Assembly (NCBI RefSeq): GCF_001551835.1
Contig: NZ_LODL01000007.1
Location: forward strand, 234,628 to 298,627
DNA from: Dechloromonas denitrificans
GTDB lineage: Bacteria; Pseudomonadota; Gammaproteobacteria; Burkholderiales; Rhodocyclaceae
Direction: 5' to 3'
Length of the DNA stretch: 64,000 nt
The notes beneath the pieces were generated by a model that saw nothing but the letters and a program-made list of their open reading frames with translations, searched no databases and had not been told where the DNA came from. The translations under genes were made by a program, and so were the position numbers. This document shows positions 17,755 to 27,846 of the stretch, in pieces (position 1 is the stretch's first letter; every line of letters begins with the position of its first letter).

Positions 17755-18606
17755 TTAATCCTGTTCCACCGGGCTGGCGCGGGAAAAATGCGTCGCCGCA
17801 ATGCCGGAAAGGATGATCAGGCCAATGGCGAACCAGGCCGCGCCATCCATCACCTCGCCCCAGAACAGGGCGCCGAACAGGCTGGAAAAAATTACCGTGC
17901 TGTAGGCCAGGGCGGCCGACATCAGCGTCTTGCCGCGCGTGTAGGCCCGCGTCATGGCCAGCTGGGCGACCGTGGCGAAACAGGCGACGCCGAGCAAAAG
18001 CAGGCCGCTGCGCAGGTCGACCGCATGCCATTCGGAAAACAATAGCCAGACGCCGCCACAAACCGACGAGACCAGCGAGAAATAGAAGACCGTGCGCGTC
18101 TCCGGTTCGCCGCGCTCGCCCAATTCGCGCACGCTGAAGTAGGCCATCCCGGCCAGCACGCCGGAACCGAGGCCGATCAGGCCGCCAACCAGTTGCTCGG
18201 CATGCAGCGTCGGCCGGAGCAGCAGTACGACGCCGAGCAGGCCAACAACCAGGGCGCCGAGGATGCCAGGACGCAGACGCATGCCGGAGAGCGCCAGGTA
18301 GATGGCCAGAAAGATGGCCGAGGTGTAGTTCAGCGTCACCGCCGTCGCCAGCGGCAGCAAGGTGATCGCGTAGAAATAGGCGAACAGGGCGGAGAAGCCG
18401 ACCACGCCGCGGCTGACATGCCAGCGCCAATGCGGCGTCGCCAGCTTGACGCCCTGCAGGCGGACCAGCCCGAACATCAGGATCAGCGAAATGAAGCTGC
18501 GATAGAAGGTGATCTCGACGGCGGAATGGGTTGCCGCAACGAACTTGACGCAAACCCCCATGCAGGCGAACAACAGGCTGGCAACCAGCATCCAGAGGGA
18601 TTGCAT
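17755..18606 (-). CDS. EamA-family (DMT superfamily) transporter
   Basis: 283 residues that are almost entirely hydrophobic, with about ten transmembrane helices in two EamA repeats. The first starts L-L-F-A-C-M-G-V-C-V-K-F and includes the F-Y-R-S-F motif; the second includes Y-F-S-V-R-E-L-G and ends in A-L-F-W-G-E. Such proteins export small metabolites or amino acids, but the substrate cannot be read from sequence. It is followed on the same strand by the SpoIIAA-like gene after 39 bases, so a shared transcript is possible. No clear ribosome site is visible at the ATG. Confidence 0.88.
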   Translation of the reverse strand: MQSLWMLVASLLFACMGVCVKFVAATHSAVEITFYRSFISLILMFGLVRLQGVKLATPHWRWHVSRGVVGFSALFAYFYAITLLPLATAVTLNYTSAIFLAIYLALSGMRLRPGILGALVVGLLGVVLLLRPTLHAEQLVGGLIGLGSGVLAGMAYFSVRELGERGEPETRTVFYFSLVSSVCGGVWLLFSEWHAVDLRSGLLLLGVACFATVAQLAMTRAYTRGKTLMSAALAYSTVIFSSLFGALFWGEVMDGAAWFAIGLIILSGIAATHFSRASPVEQD

Positions 18607-18689
18607 TGGTGAATACTCAAATAAGAAAAAGGCGCCGGATTTTACCCCGACGCCGATTATTGACCGACCTTACTGACCGCTGATTCGTA

Positions 18690-19823
18690 TCAGCGGGAGG
18701 CGATCCGTTCCTGCATGATCCGCCGATAGAACTCGTGGAAGTGCTGCATGCCGTCTTCCATCGGGCTCTGATAAGGCCCGACTTCGTTGCGCCCTTCCTT
18801 CATCAGCGCATAACGGCCACGGTCCATGCGCTCGCCGATATCGTCGTCCTCGATCGCCGTTTCCATGTAGGCAGCCCGTTCGGCCTCGATGAAAGCACGC
18901 TCAAAATCGACGATTTCCTCGGGGTAGTAGAACTCGACGACGTTCAGCGTTTTGTCCACCGCCTGCGGAATCAGCGTCGACACGACCAGCACGTGCGGAT
19001 ACCACTCGACCATGATGTTCGGGAAGTAAGTCAGCCAGATGGCACCATGCTCAGGCGTCTTGCCGGCGCTACCATAGACATCGAGTACCGCCTTCTGCCA
19101 GCGCTCATACGCCTTGGAACCGGACTTCTGCAGCGAGGTAATGCCAACCCGCTGCACCGAATACCAGTCACCGAACTGCCAGGTTAGGTCGTCGCAGGTG
19201 ACGAAATTACCCAGGCCCGGGTGATACGGCGCGACGTGATAATCCTCCAGATAGACCTCGATGAAAGTCTTCCAGTTGTAATTACACTCGTGCATCTCGA
19301 CATGATCGAGCTTGTAGCCGGTGAAATCGAGCTGACTCGCCACATTCATGCCAGCCAGGTCGCCTCCGGCCGAACGCGGCCCCTTGAAGAGCAGGCCATT
19401 CCAGTTTTCCAGCTTGGCCTTGTTCAGATTGAGACAGGGATTCTGCGGAAAATGCGGGGCGCCGATCAGTTGACCGCCGGTGTCGTACGTCCAGCGATGA
19501 ATCGGGCAGACGATGTTGCCCGGCACCTTGCCGGAACCCTGCAGCATGATCGCCTGGCGGTGGCGGCAGACGTTGGACATCTGCCAGATACCGGCGTGCT
19601 CGCCCTCGTTGCCGCCGTTGAGCAGCATCTGGCCATGGTCCTTCCACTCCAGCGAACGAAAATCCCCGGCCTCGGGCACCATCAACTGGTGGCCAACATA
19701 GCCCGGACCGGCATCGAAGATGAGCTTCTTCTCCAGCTCAAAAATCTTTTCGTCGAAATACCAGTCCACCGGCAGTTGGGAAACTGCTGGGGCCAAACGG
19801 GACAAAGTCGCCACGTCGGACAT
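18690..19823 (-). CDS. Rieske-type aromatic ring-hydroxylating oxygenase alpha subunit
   Basis: 377 residues. The Rieske [2Fe-2S] ligands are C86-x-H88 and C106-x2-H109. The catalytic domain contains N-W-K-x4-E-V-Y-L-E-D-Y-H with H196 and H201 as likely ligands of the mononuclear iron. It would hydroxylate or demethylate a small substrate using electrons from a separate reductase. No beta subunit, ferredoxin or reductase gene is nearby, so it is an orphan alpha subunit and the substrate is unknown. GGAGG lies six bases upstream of the ATG at 19823. It diverges from xseB. Confidence 0.88.
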   Translation of the reverse strand: MSDVATLSRLAPAVSQLPVDWYFDEKIFELEKKLIFDAGPGYVGHQLMVPEAGDFRSLEWKDHGQMLLNGGNEGEHAGIWQMSNVCRHRQAIMLQGSGKVPGNIVCPIHRWTYDTGGQLIGAPHFPQNPCLNLNKAKLENWNGLLFKGPRSAGGDLAGMNVASQLDFTGYKLDHVEMHECNYNWKTFIEVYLEDYHVAPYHPGLGNFVTCDDLTWQFGDWYSVQRVGITSLQKSGSKAYERWQKAVLDVYGSAGKTPEHGAIWLTYFPNIMVEWYPHVLVVSTLIPQAVDKTLNVVEFYYPEEIVDFERAFIEAERAAYMETAIEDDDIGERMDRGRYALMKEGRNEVGPYQSPMEDGMQHFHEFYRRIMQERIASR

Positions 19824-19928
19824 TCCATGCCTCCAGCGGGTTGAAAAAACAGGATTTTACCCTCCCTGCAATTTGACCAGAAGCCCCCGGATAGAGTATT
19901 TTCGCGTGTTTCCCCGAAGCCCGTTGAC

Positions 19929-20168
19929 ATGGATCAATCCCCCATCGCCGACATGAAATTCGAGACCGCCCTCGGCGAGCTCGAAAACATCGTCTCCAGC
20001 ATGGAAGGCGGCAAGCTCGAACTCGAAGCTTCGATCGCTGCTTATCGCCGAGGCATGGAACTGATGCAGCACTGCCAGACGCAACTGGCCGATGCTGAAG
20101 CGCAGATCCGCATTCTTGAAAATGGCGAGTTCAAGGACGTCGACCGCAAGACTCTGGAGGCCCCATGA
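19929..20168 (+). CDS. xseB: Exodeoxyribonuclease VII small subunit
   Basis: 79 residues, normal length. The helical hairpin F-E-T-A-L-G-E-L-E-N-I-V and G-K-L-E-L-E-A-S-I-A-A-Y-R-R-G is the XseB signature. It binds the XseA catalytic subunit (not in the window) to form exonuclease VII. It overlaps ispA by four bases, giving the widespread xseB-ispA-dxs operon. Confidence 0.95.
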   Translation: MDQSPIADMKFETALGELENIVSSMEGGKLELEASIAAYRRGMELMQHCQTQLADAEAQIRILENGEFKDVDRKTLEAP

Positions 20169-21058
20169 GCGTCAGCCCGTTTGCCGACTGGATGGCCGCC
20201 ACCCAGGCCCGCGTCGAAACCGCCCTCGCCCGGCACCTGCCGGGCAACGACTGCATTCCCGCCCGCCTGCACGACGCCATGCGCTACGCCACGCTGGGCG
20301 GCGGCAAACGCGTTCGCCCATTGCTCGCCTTCGCCGCTGGCGAACTGACCGGCGCCGCCGCCGAACAGCTTGATATCGTGGCCTGCGCCGTCGAACTGAT
20401 CCATGCCTATTCGCTGGTCCATGACGACCTGCCGTGCATGGACGACGACGTGCTGCGCCGCGGCCGACCGACCTGCCACGTCGAATTCGACGAACCGACC
20501 GCCCTGCTCGTCGGCGACAGCCTGCAGACGCTGGCCTTCGAACTGCTGGCCAGCCAGCCGCTCGGCAACCCGGCCGGCCAACTCGAAATGATCACCCTGC
20601 TCGCCCACGCCAGCGGTTCGCGCGGCATGGCCGGCGGCCAGGCCATCGATCTCGGCTCGGTCGGCAAGGCGCTCAACCAGCCGGAACTGGAATTGATGCA
20701 CGCGCTGAAGACCGGCGCCCTGATCCGTGCCGCCGTACTGCTCGGCGCACTGGCCGGCCAGCCGCTCTCAGCGGCAGAACGCAGCAATCTCGACCGCTTC
20801 GCCAAACGCGCCGGCCTGCTCTTCCAGGTCGTCGACGACATTCTCGACTGCACGGCCAGCACGGCCACCCTCGGCAAAACCGCCGGCAAGGACGAAGCGG
20901 CCGCCAAGCCGACCTATGTCAGCCTGCTCGGCCTCGACGCCGCCCGCCAATACGCCGACGAACTGCGCGCCGATGCACTCGACGCCCTCGCCATCTTCGA
21001 CGAACGCGCTGCGCGCCTGACCCAACTGGCCGATTTCATCTGCCACCGGCAATTCTGA
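20165..21058 (+). CDS. ispA: Farnesyl diphosphate synthase (polyprenyl synthetase)
   Basis: 297 residues, a typical short-chain trans-prenyltransferase. The first aspartate-rich motif D-D-L-P-C-M-D-D-D is at 87-95, directly preceded by Y-S-L-V-H, and the second F-Q-V-V-D-D-I-L-D is near 225. G-G-G-K-R-V-R-P at 45-52 binds IPP. It condenses DMAPP/GPP with IPP to farnesyl diphosphate, precursor of quinones and undecaprenyl phosphate. It is coupled to xseB upstream (4-base overlap) and dxs downstream (1-base overlap, TGATG). Confidence 0.96.
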   Translation: MSVSPFADWMAATQARVETALARHLPGNDCIPARLHDAMRYATLGGGKRVRPLLAFAAGELTGAAAEQLDIVACAVELIHAYSLVHDDLPCMDDDVLRRGRPTCHVEFDEPTALLVGDSLQTLAFELLASQPLGNPAGQLEMITLLAHASGSRGMAGGQAIDLGSVGKALNQPELELMHALKTGALIRAAVLLGALAGQPLSAAERSNLDRFAKRAGLLFQVVDDILDCTASTATLGKTAGKDEAAAKPTYVSLLGLDAARQYADELRADALDALAIFDERAARLTQLADFICHRQF

Positions 21059-22914
21059 TGACCGCCTCCCGCCTGCTCGAAAACATCAACAGCCCGGCCG
21101 ACCTGCGCCGCCTGGACCGCAAGCAGTTGCCGCAACTGGCAACCGAATTGCGCGCCTTCCTGATCGACTCCGTCTCGAAAACGGGCGGCCACCTGTCGTC
21201 CAACCTCGGCACGGTCGAACTGACCATCGCTCTGCACGCCGTGTTCAACACCCCGGACGACCGGCTGGTCTGGGACGTCGGCCACCAGTGCTACGCCCAC
21301 AAGGTACTGACCGGCCGCCGCGAAGGCATGAGCGGCCTGCGCATGCACGGCGGTATTTCTGGCTTTCCAAAACGCTGCGAAAGCCAGTACGACACCTTCG
21401 GCGTCGGCCACTCGTCGACCTCGATCTCCGCCGCGCTGGGCATGGCGCTCGCCGCCAAGCACAAGGGCGAGGACCGCAAATCGATCGCCATCATCGGCGA
21501 CGGCGCGATGTCGGCCGGCATGGCCTTCGAGGCACTGAACAATGCCGGCGTCGCCGATGCCGACATGCTGGTCATCCTCAACGACAACGAGATGTCGATC
21601 TCGCCGCCGGTCGGCGCCCTGAACAACATCCTGACCCGCCTGACCTCCAGCAAGACCTACAACGTCGCCCGCGAAGCCGGCCGCCACATGCTCGGCTTCG
21701 CCCCGCCGCTGCTCGAACTGGCGCGCCGTGCCGAAGAGCACGTCAAGGGCATGATCGCCCCCGGCACGCTGTTCGAGGAATTCGGCTTCCATTATTACGG
21801 CCCGATCGATGGCCATGACCTCGACGCCCTGATCCCGACGCTGGAAAACCTGAAGAAGCTTAAGGGCCCGAAGTTCCTCCACGTCATCACCAAGAAGGGC
21901 CAGGGCTACAAGCTGGCCGAGAACGACCCGATTCTTTATCACGGTGTCGGCAAATTCGCCGCCTGCGACGGCATCCAGTCGGCCAAGGGCCCGGCCAAGC
22001 TGACCTACACCCAGGTTTTCGGCGACTGGCTGTGCGACATGGCCAAGGCCGATTCGCGCCTCGTCGGCATCACCCCGGCCATGCGCGAAGGCTCGGGCAT
22101 GGTGCGCTTCTCGGCCGAGCATGCCGACCGCTACTACGATGTCGGCATCGCCGAGCAGCATGCCGTAACCTTTGCTGCCGGCTTGGCCTGCGAAGGCCTC
22201 AAGCCGGTCGTCGCCATTTACTCAACTTTCCTGCAACGCGGCTACGATCAACTGGTACACGATGTCGCGCTGCAGAATTTACCGGTCATTTTCGCGGTCG
22301 ACCGCGGCGGTCTGGTTGGCGCCGATGGCCCGACCCATCACGGCACCTTCGACCTCTCCTTTGTCACCTGCATCCCGAACATGGTGGTGATGACCCCGGC
22401 CGACGAAGGCGAATGCCGCAAGATGCTGTCCACGGCCTACGCGCTGGACTGCCCGAGCATGATTCGCTATCCGCGGGGCGGCGGCACCGGCGTCGTCCCG
22501 GAAATGAACCTCGATACGCTACCCGTCGGCAAGGGTGAAATCCGCCGCCGCGGTAAAGATGTTGCCCTGCTCGCCTTCGGCAGCCTGGTTCCCGCCGCAG
22601 TGGCGGCCGGCGTCGAGCTTGACGCCACCGTTGCCAACATGCGCTTCGTCAAACCGATCGACGCCGAGCTGATTGTCGAACTGGCCGGGAACCATTCCCT
22701 GCTGGTCAGCATCGAAGAGAATGCCGTAATCGGTGGCGCCGGCTCGGAAGTCGAGCGGGTGCTGGCCGAACGCGGGCTGACCGTGCCGGTACTGCGCCTT
22801 GGTCTGCCTGACCGCTTCATCGACCACGGCGAACAAGGCCAGTTGCTGGCCGAACTTGGCCTCGACAAGGATGGCATCGTGCGCGCCGTGCGCTCCCATA
22901 CCACCCAACAATAA
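21058..22914 (+). CDS. dxs: 1-deoxy-D-xylulose-5-phosphate synthase
   Basis: 618 residues from the ATG at 21058, which shares one base with the ispA stop; an in-frame extension far into ispA is an artefact. DXS condenses pyruvate and glyceraldehyde 3-phosphate with thiamine diphosphate, the first step of the MEP pathway. Visible features are G-H-Q-C-Y-A-H-K, the thiamine diphosphate motif G-D-G-A-M-S-A-G-M followed by N-D-N-E-M-S-I-S, and the transketolase-like pyrimidine domain with [13 protein letters not shown] and [11 protein letters not shown]. Together with ispA and ispH, most of the ends of the pathway are encoded in this window. Confidence 0.98.
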   Translation: MTASRLLENINSPADLRRLDRKQLPQLATELRAFLIDSVSKTGGHLSSNLGTVELTIALHAVFNTPDDRLVWDVGHQCYAHKVLTGRREGMSGLRMHGGISGFPKRCESQYDTFGVGHSSTSISAALGMALAAKHKGEDRKSIAIIGDGAMSAGMAFEALNNAGVADADMLVILNDNEMSISPPVGALNNILTRLTSSKTYNVAREAGRHMLGFAPPLLELARRAEEHVKGMIAPGTLFEEFGFHYYGPIDGHDLDALIPTLENLKKLKGPKFLHVITKKGQGYKLAENDPILYHGVGKFAACDGIQSAKGPAKLTYTQVFGDWLCDMAKADSRLVGITPAMREGSGMVRFSAEHADRYYDVGIAEQHAVTFAAGLACEGLKPVVAIYSTFLQRGYDQLVHDVALQNLPVIFAVDRGGLVGADGPTHHGTFDLSFVTCIPNMVVMTPADEGECRKMLSTAYALDCPSMIRYPRGGGTGVVPEMNLDTLPVGKGEIRRRGKDVALLAFGSLVPAAVAAGVELDATVANMRFVKPIDAELIVELAGNHSLLVSIEENAVIGGAGSEVERVLAERGLTVPVLRLGLPDRFIDHGEQGQLLAELGLDKDGIVRAVRSHTTQQ

Positions 22915-22936
22915 TTCGTTAGTTAAAGAACAGCTC

Positions 22937-23737
22937 ATGAGCACCCCAACCCCCAACATCCCCGACGTCCAGAACTCCGCCGATACGCGCCAGATCGCCA
23001 TCAACAAGGTCGGCATCAAATCGATCCGCCACCCGATCAGGGTCCAGGACAAATCCGCCGGCATCCAGCACACCATCGCCATGTTCAACATGTACGTCGG
23101 CCTGCCGCACAACTTCAAAGGCACCCACATGTCGCGCTTCGTGGAGATTCTGAACAGCCACGAACGCGAAATCTCGGTCGAGAGCTTCCCGGTCATGCTC
23201 GGCGACATGATTGTCAAACTGGAAGCCGAAACCGGTCACATCGAGATGAATTTCCCCTACTTCATCAACAAGACCGCCCCGATCTCCGGCGTCCAGAGCC
23301 TGATGGATTACGACGTCACCTTCATCGGCGATATCTGCAACGGCCAGATCACCACCTCGGTCAAGGTCGTCGTCCCGGTCACCAGCCTCTGCCCGTGCTC
23401 GAAGAAAATCTCCGAATACGGCGCCCACAACCAGCGCTCGCACGTTACCGTCACCGCCCGCACCAACGACTTCGTGTGGATTGAGGAACTGGTCCAGCTG
23501 GTCGAAGCCGAAGCCTCCTGCGAGCTATTCGGCCTGCTCAAGCGCCCGGACGAGAAATACGTCACCGAACGCGCCTACGACAACCCGAAATTCGTCGAAG
23601 ACATGGTGCGCGACGTCGCCGCCCGCCTCAATGCCGAAGGCCGTATTGACGCCTACACCGTGGAATCGGAAAACTTCGAATCGATCCACAATCATTCGGC
23701 CTACGCACTGATCGAACGCGACAAGACCACCGCCTGA
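22937..23737 (+). CDS. folE2: GTP cyclohydrolase I type IB
   Basis: 266 residues from the ATG at 22937. FolE2 opens GTP to dihydroneopterin triphosphate, feeding folate and, in other bacteria, queuosine synthesis; it is the zinc-sparing replacement of FolE. The family motifs [26 protein letters not shown] (with the conserved catalytic Cys) and G-A-H-N-Q-R-S are all present. It begins 22 bases after dxs. queG is encoded in the same window, but no direct link is shown. Confidence 0.95.
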   Translation: MSTPTPNIPDVQNSADTRQIAINKVGIKSIRHPIRVQDKSAGIQHTIAMFNMYVGLPHNFKGTHMSRFVEILNSHEREISVESFPVMLGDMIVKLEAETGHIEMNFPYFINKTAPISGVQSLMDYDVTFIGDICNGQITTSVKVVVPVTSLCPCSKKISEYGAHNQRSHVTVTARTNDFVWIEELVQLVEAEASCELFGLLKRPDEKYVTERAYDNPKFVEDMVRDVAARLNAEGRIDAYTVESENFESIHNHSAYALIERDKTTA

Positions 23738-23798
23738 TACACACCCCAAGGGTTGGCTCGGCTTTTTTTCAAGCCGGCCAATCCGGGCCGGCCCCTGC

Positions 23799-24179
23799 AT
23801 GAGCAAGGCACAAACCAGCATCAAGACGGAAGACGGCCGCGTCTTCTACGACATGGCTGTGGCCGACAATCCCTGCTTTGCCTGCGGGGCCTGTTGCTAC
23901 CATTACCGCGTTTCCTTCTACCACGGCGAACTCGACAGTCAGCCTGGCGGCTTCGTCCCGGCCGACCTCACCAGTCCGGTTACACCCTTCCTAGCCTGCA
24001 TGCGCGGCACCGAGAACGGTCACAGCCGCTGCATCGCACTGCAAGACAACGGCCAGTGCAGCATCTATGCCCGACGCCCTTCAACCTGCCGCGAGTTTCC
24101 CGCCTACACAACCGATGGCGACGCCAACCCGGAATGCAACCGCCTGCGAAAAATCTACGGCTTGCCGTTACGGAAATAG
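23799..24179 (+). CDS. YkgJ-family cysteine-cluster protein
   Basis: 126 residues. Eight cysteines are arranged as C26-x2-C29-x2-C32-C33 near the N-terminus, then single Cys in F-L-A-C-M, S-R-C-I-A-L, G-Q-C-S-I-Y and the typical R-P-S-T-C-R-E-F-P block, ending with N-P-E-C-N. This is the CxxCxxCC (YkgJ/Fliw-like zinc or iron chelate) family, proposed to bind a metal or Fe-S centre; the biochemical role is unknown. It lies 61 bases after folE2 and is followed by a strong terminator, so it probably ends that transcript. Confidence 0.88.
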   Translation: MSKAQTSIKTEDGRVFYDMAVADNPCFACGACCYHYRVSFYHGELDSQPGGFVPADLTSPVTPFLACMRGTENGHSRCIALQDNGQCSIYARRPSTCREFPAYTTDGDANPECNRLRKIYGLPLRK

Positions 24180-24180
24180 A

Positions 24181-24207
24181 AAAGGGGCGCCGAAGCGCCC
24201 CTTTTTT
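24181..24207. terminator. Bidirectional terminator between the cysteine-cluster gene and rplS
   Basis: A perfect 10-bp stem AAAGGGGCGC / GCGCCCCTTT with loop CGAA and a T6 run. The genes on each side converge, and flanking A and T runs allow use in both directions. Confidence 0.93.
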
Positions 24208-24224
24208 GAACCTCAGAAAACTGC

Positions 24225-24596
24225 TTAAGCAGCAGTCGTCTTGCGGACCAGCTTTTCCTTGATACGGGCAGACTTGCCAGAACGCTCGCGCAGGTAGTAC
24301 AGCTTGGCGCGACGCACATCACCGCGACGCTTCACTTCAATGGAAGCAACCAGCGGGGAGTAGGACTGGAAAGTACGCTCGACACCTTCGCCAGAAGAAA
24401 TCTTGCGAACGGTGAAAGCGGAGTTCAGGCCGCGGTTACGCTTGGCGATAACAACGCCTTCGTAAGCCTGCAGACGCTCGCGGTTACCTTCCTTGACCTT
24501 CACTTGCACGACAACGGTGTCGCCCGGTGCGAAGTCAGGGATGGTCTTGCCTAGACGGGCAATTTCTTCTTGCTCGAGTTGTTGAATCAGGTTCAT
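24225..24596 (-). CDS. rplS: Large ribosomal subunit protein bL19
   Basis: 123 residues, normal. [16 protein letters not shown] and the [16 protein letters not shown] core with Y-S-P-L-V are bL19 hallmarks. The protein sits at the 30S-50S interface. It is the last gene of the rpsP-rimM-trmD-rplS operon, 25 bases after trmD. Confidence 0.98.
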   Translation of the reverse strand: MNLIQQLEQEEIARLGKTIPDFAPGDTVVVQVKVKEGNRERLQAYEGVVIAKRNRGLNSAFTVRKISSGEGVERTFQSYSPLVASIEVKRRGDVRRAKLYYLRERSGKSARIKEKLVRKTTAA

Positions 24597-24621
24597 GTGA
24601 GATCCTTTAATTTATAAACAC

Positions 24622-25386
24622 TTACTCACCGCATTGCTCCTCTCCGACGATTTCCGTGAGGAGTTGCGTTTCCTCCGCGCTCAACACGCGGTGCGCCAGT
24701 AAATCCGGCCGGCGCTTCCGGGTCCGGGCCAGCGACTGTTTCAGCCGCCAGCGACGAATTCTTTTGTGGTCGCCGGACAGCAAGACCTCCGGCACTGCCT
24801 CGCCCTCGTAAATTTCTGGGCGGGTGTAATGCGGACAATCCAGCAAACCACCAACAAAGGAGTCTTCCACCGCCGAAGCGGCATCTCCCAGTACGCCCGG
24901 CAACTGGCGGACGACGGCATCAATCAGCACCATCGCCGGCAACTCGCCGCCGGAAAGCACAAAATCTCCGATCGAAATTTCTTCATCGACACAGCGCTCG
25001 ATCAAACGCTCGTCAATTCCTTCATAGCGACCGCAAAGAAGGATCAATCCTTCATCACCGGTTGCCAGCTGCATCACCCGCTCATGGGTCAGCGACGCAC
25101 CCTGTGGCGACAGGTAGATCACCCGGCTCTTCGCCCGACCTGCCTGACGCTGCGCTGCTTTCGCCGCGGCGATCGCCTTCTCCAGCGGCCCCGGCTGCAT
25201 CAGCATGCCCGGTCCGCCGCCAAAGGGGCGGTCATCGACCCGCCGCCAGGCATTCTCGGCGAAATCGCGCGGATTCCAGCCTTGCCACTGCCAGCGCTGC
25301 TCTTCCAGCGCCCGCCGGGTAATACCACTCTGCGTTACAGCAACGAACATCTCCGGGAAGATGGTTATGCAGTCAAACCGGATCAC
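24622..25386 (-). CDS. trmD: tRNA (guanine-N1-)-methyltransferase
   Basis: 254 residues from a GTG at 25386 that overlaps the rimM stop as GTGA; the extension to 25401 is not family-like. TrmD methylates G37 of tRNAs with SAM bound in a trefoil knot. Conserved segments include [30 protein letters not shown] and [14 protein letters not shown]. The catalytic Asp of the C-terminal R-P-D-L-L segment is present. Confidence 0.97.
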   Translation of the reverse strand: MIRFDCITIFPEMFVAVTQSGITRRALEEQRWQWQGWNPRDFAENAWRRVDDRPFGGGPGMLMQPGPLEKAIAAAKAAQRQAGRAKSRVIYLSPQGASLTHERVMQLATGDEGLILLCGRYEGIDERLIERCVDEEISIGDFVLSGGELPAMVLIDAVVRQLPGVLGDAASAVEDSFVGGLLDCPHYTRPEIYEGEAVPEVLLSGDHKRIRRWRLKQSLARTRKRRPDLLAHRVLSAEETQLLTEIVGEEQCGE

Positions 25387-25895
25387 CAGTCGCTGCCCCA
25401 CTCCACCCGGATTCGTCCCGCTTCTTTGTCGACCGCCAGCACAACTGCCGCAACGAAAGGAACCAGGTGTTCGACATCGTCGTCACCAAGCACCCGCAAA
25501 ACAGCATTGGCACCGGTTTCAAGCAAGCCAACCACTTTACCGAGTCGCTCGTCAGCCGTATTGATGACTTCCAGGCCGATCAAATCACCCCAGTAGAACT
25601 CATCTTCCTCGGTCGCCGGCAGGGCTGCCTGAGGTGCGCCAACCAACACGCCTTTCAAGGCCTCAGCAGCAGTTCGGTCATCGACACCATCAAGCAGGAC
25701 AACCAAGCCATTACCGTGCACTTTCAGGCTTTTCAGCCCGCACTCACGCCACTGCTCGCCATCCCTGCTGATCCACCAGACGGGCATTTGCGCCCAGTCC
25801 AGCGGGTCGTCACCGAAAGCATGCAACTTCAGCCAGCCACGAATCCCGTAAGGGTCGGCGAGCCGCCCCAGAACGACGATATCGTTGCCAGTCAA
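25383..25895 (-). CDS. rimM: Ribosome maturation factor RimM
   Basis: 170 residues. The N-terminal [16 protein letters not shown] motif and the PRC-barrel segment [11 protein letters not shown] are typical. RimM binds uS19 and helps 30S head maturation. It starts 12 bases after rpsP and overlaps the trmD GTG by four bases. Confidence 0.96.
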   Translation of the reverse strand: MTGNDIVVLGRLADPYGIRGWLKLHAFGDDPLDWAQMPVWWISRDGEQWRECGLKSLKVHGNGLVVLLDGVDDRTAAEALKGVLVGAPQAALPATEEDEFYWGDLIGLEVINTADERLGKVVGLLETGANAVLRVLGDDDVEHLVPFVAAVVLAVDKEAGRIRVEWGSDW

Positions 25896-25907
25896 AGCAA
25901 AAACAAC

Positions 25908-26162
25908 TTAAGCAGCTTGTTGAGCAGCGTGTTGCTTGACCAGACGAGCAACGGTCGGGGAAAGCTGGGCACCATTCTGTTGCCAGTAGGTCAGGCGATC
26001 CACGGAGACGCGCAGGGACTCGGCATTACCGGAGGCAACCGGGTTGTAGAAACCGATACGCTCGACGAAACGGCCATCACGACGGTTACGGGAATCGGTA
26101 ACAACCATGTTGTAGAACGGGCGCTTCTTGGCGCCACCACGGGCAAGACGGATAACAACCAT
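25908..26162 (-). CDS. rpsP: Small ribosomal subunit protein bS16
   Basis: 84 residues, normal length, with [31 protein letters not shown] and a short Ala/Gln tail. It is the first gene of the operon and has a good promoter about 36 bases upstream. Confidence 0.98.
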   Translation of the reverse strand: MVVIRLARGGAKKRPFYNMVVTDSRNRRDGRFVERIGFYNPVASGNAESLRVSVDRLTYWQQNGAQLSPTVARLVKQHAAQQAA

Positions 26163-26197
26163 GAGATTACTTTCGTAAGCTGGAAAAAAGACCGGTG

Positions 26198-26225
26198 ATT
26201 ATAGCGCTTAATCATGGAAAAACAA
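26198..26225 (-). promoter_or_regulatory. Sigma-70 promoter of the rpsP-rimM-trmD-rplS operon
   Basis: Minus-strand -35 TTGTTT (26225-26220) and -10 TATAAT (26203-26198) with a 16-base spacer, about 36 bases before the rpsP start. The perfect -10 and correct position make this a confident call. Confidence 0.75.
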
Positions 26226-26331
26226 ACCACTTAGCAGCCCGAATATCCCTGCACCTTTCAGCATTCAAAAGATACCGGCGATCAGGCCGGCGATAGCCGA
26301 AATGTAAATTTTTGTTTATCCTCGCCCGGCC

Positions 26332-27846
26332 ATGAACAACCTACCCGAAACCCACGCACGACAACAGGGCGACGCCCACATCAAGAGCATTCTCGAATGG
26401 CTGGCTCTTGCTCATGGTCGCAACGACAGTGAAGATGCCGATCAACTGCATCGCCAAATAATCCTGTTGCGCGAAGCTGCGGTTCCGACTGCACAACGTA
26501 TCAAACTGCTCGACCTGCTCTACGGCCAGGCCGAGCGGATCGTTAACGCCGAGTTGCCTGCCCTTCACGAAATATCGCTGCCCGTTTCGCGAAAACTGCG
26601 CCAGCGCGTGCGCACCGTTCTCGATCTTCTGGCCACCCTGACCCAAGACTATTTCAACTCGCTTGCTGTCTTGTTTGACCCACTGGGTAGCGAACTCGAT
26701 CACTCACCGCAGACTACGCTGCGCCGTGTGATGCACTGCGTTGCCTGGCAGATCCGCATCAGCCAACTCGTCGCCTCGCCCTGCGGCATCGGCCTCTGGC
26801 AACAGATGCACTCGGCCTTCCGCAGCGCCCGCCGCCTAGGCCTGGCCGACACCCCAGGGCCGCGCGGCACGCGATCGATCCACCAGATTTACACCAGCAC
26901 GCTACTTTCGGCCATTGCCCAACCCGCCTCATTTTGTTCGAGCGAACAGGACTTCATCTGCCAATACATCGAGCACAGAACTGAAGCAGTGGAACTATTC
27001 GATGAGCCGCCCCTCGATAGCAACGCGATTTTCTGGATCGACCTGGACAAGGACAGCCCCGCTCACGCGCTGATTCGGCGCATTCCATCGGCCGATATGC
27101 AGATTCTCTATTTTTGCTGCGACAATATTTCACGCTCTGCCCATGAACACCTGAACCAGTTGGAACAAGGCGCCAGCGCAGCCAGCATGGGCCTGCCTGC
27201 ATTTGCCGAAACGCGCGCCGGCAAGGGCGTGCTCCGCAGACTGCAGAGCTTGTGGGGACAACCAGGGAAACGTAAATTTCCCCGCCGCCGCCAATCCTAC
27301 CGCGTTCACCTGTGCACCGGCTTCGACAACCTCTGGCGACTGATCAAATCACCGGAAGCCGAGGTGGAATTGAGCGAATGGATGGTCACCAACGAAAGCC
27401 CGGATGGCTATGCATTGATGCACATGACAGGCCAGACCCACCAGTTGCGAGTCGGCGACATCACCGCTCTGCAGGCAATCGGCGACCGCACGGAGGCGGT
27501 GCCGCTGTGGCACATCTGTATCGTGCGCTGGGCGCTTTCGGAAAACCCCGAGCACATCGAACTGGGCCTGCAACTCCTCGCATCGCGTGCGCAAGCAGCT
27601 GAAATTGCCCAACCGCTCGAATTCGAATCGGGCAAAGTGGCCGCCCTGATTCTCCCCGAGACGCCACCATTACGGCACACCCAGTCACTTATCGTCCGGA
27701 CCGGCGCCATCAAGGACACCAATCGCAAGATCATCGTCCTGCTGGAAAAAGAAAACCTGGAGATCCGCGAGCTGCGCCCGACCAGCCTTGAGGAACAGAC
27801 AAGCAGCATCGAGGTATTCAGCGTCTCTTCGGATGAGTCAGCGTAG
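26332..27846 (+). CDS. Large protein with C-terminal PilZ-like domain, putative c-di-GMP effector
   Basis: 504 residues, no signal peptide or membrane segment. Residues about 1-300 are helical (R-Q-I-I-L-L-R-E-A, T-L-T-Q-D-Y-F, V-A-W-Q-I-R-I-S-Q-L-V) and match no domain I can name. A basic segment K-F-P-R-R-R-Q-S-Y-R supplies R320-xxx-R324, and N354-x-S-x-x-G359 follows 30 residues later: together the two halves of the PilZ c-di-GMP site (RxxxR and [D/N]xSxxG). Beyond it are V-G-D-I-T-A-L and a beta-rich tail. I infer c-di-GMP binding; function is otherwise unknown. It stands alone after the divergent rpsP operon and its 3' end overlaps the convergent YihY gene by 29 bases. Confidence 0.7.
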   Translation: MNNLPETHARQQGDAHIKSILEWLALAHGRNDSEDADQLHRQIILLREAAVPTAQRIKLLDLLYGQAERIVNAELPALHEISLPVSRKLRQRVRTVLDLLATLTQDYFNSLAVLFDPLGSELDHSPQTTLRRVMHCVAWQIRISQLVASPCGIGLWQQMHSAFRSARRLGLADTPGPRGTRSIHQIYTSTLLSAIAQPASFCSSEQDFICQYIEHRTEAVELFDEPPLDSNAIFWIDLDKDSPAHALIRRIPSADMQILYFCCDNISRSAHEHLNQLEQGASAASMGLPAFAETRAGKGVLRRLQSLWGQPGKRKFPRRRQSYRVHLCTGFDNLWRLIKSPEAEVELSEWMVTNESPDGYALMHMTGQTHQLRVGDITALQAIGDRTEAVPLWHICIVRWALSENPEHIELGLQLLASRAQAAEIAQPLEFESGKVAALILPETPPLRHTQSLIVRTGAIKDTNRKIIVLLEKENLEIRELRPTSLEEQTSSIEVFSVSSDESA

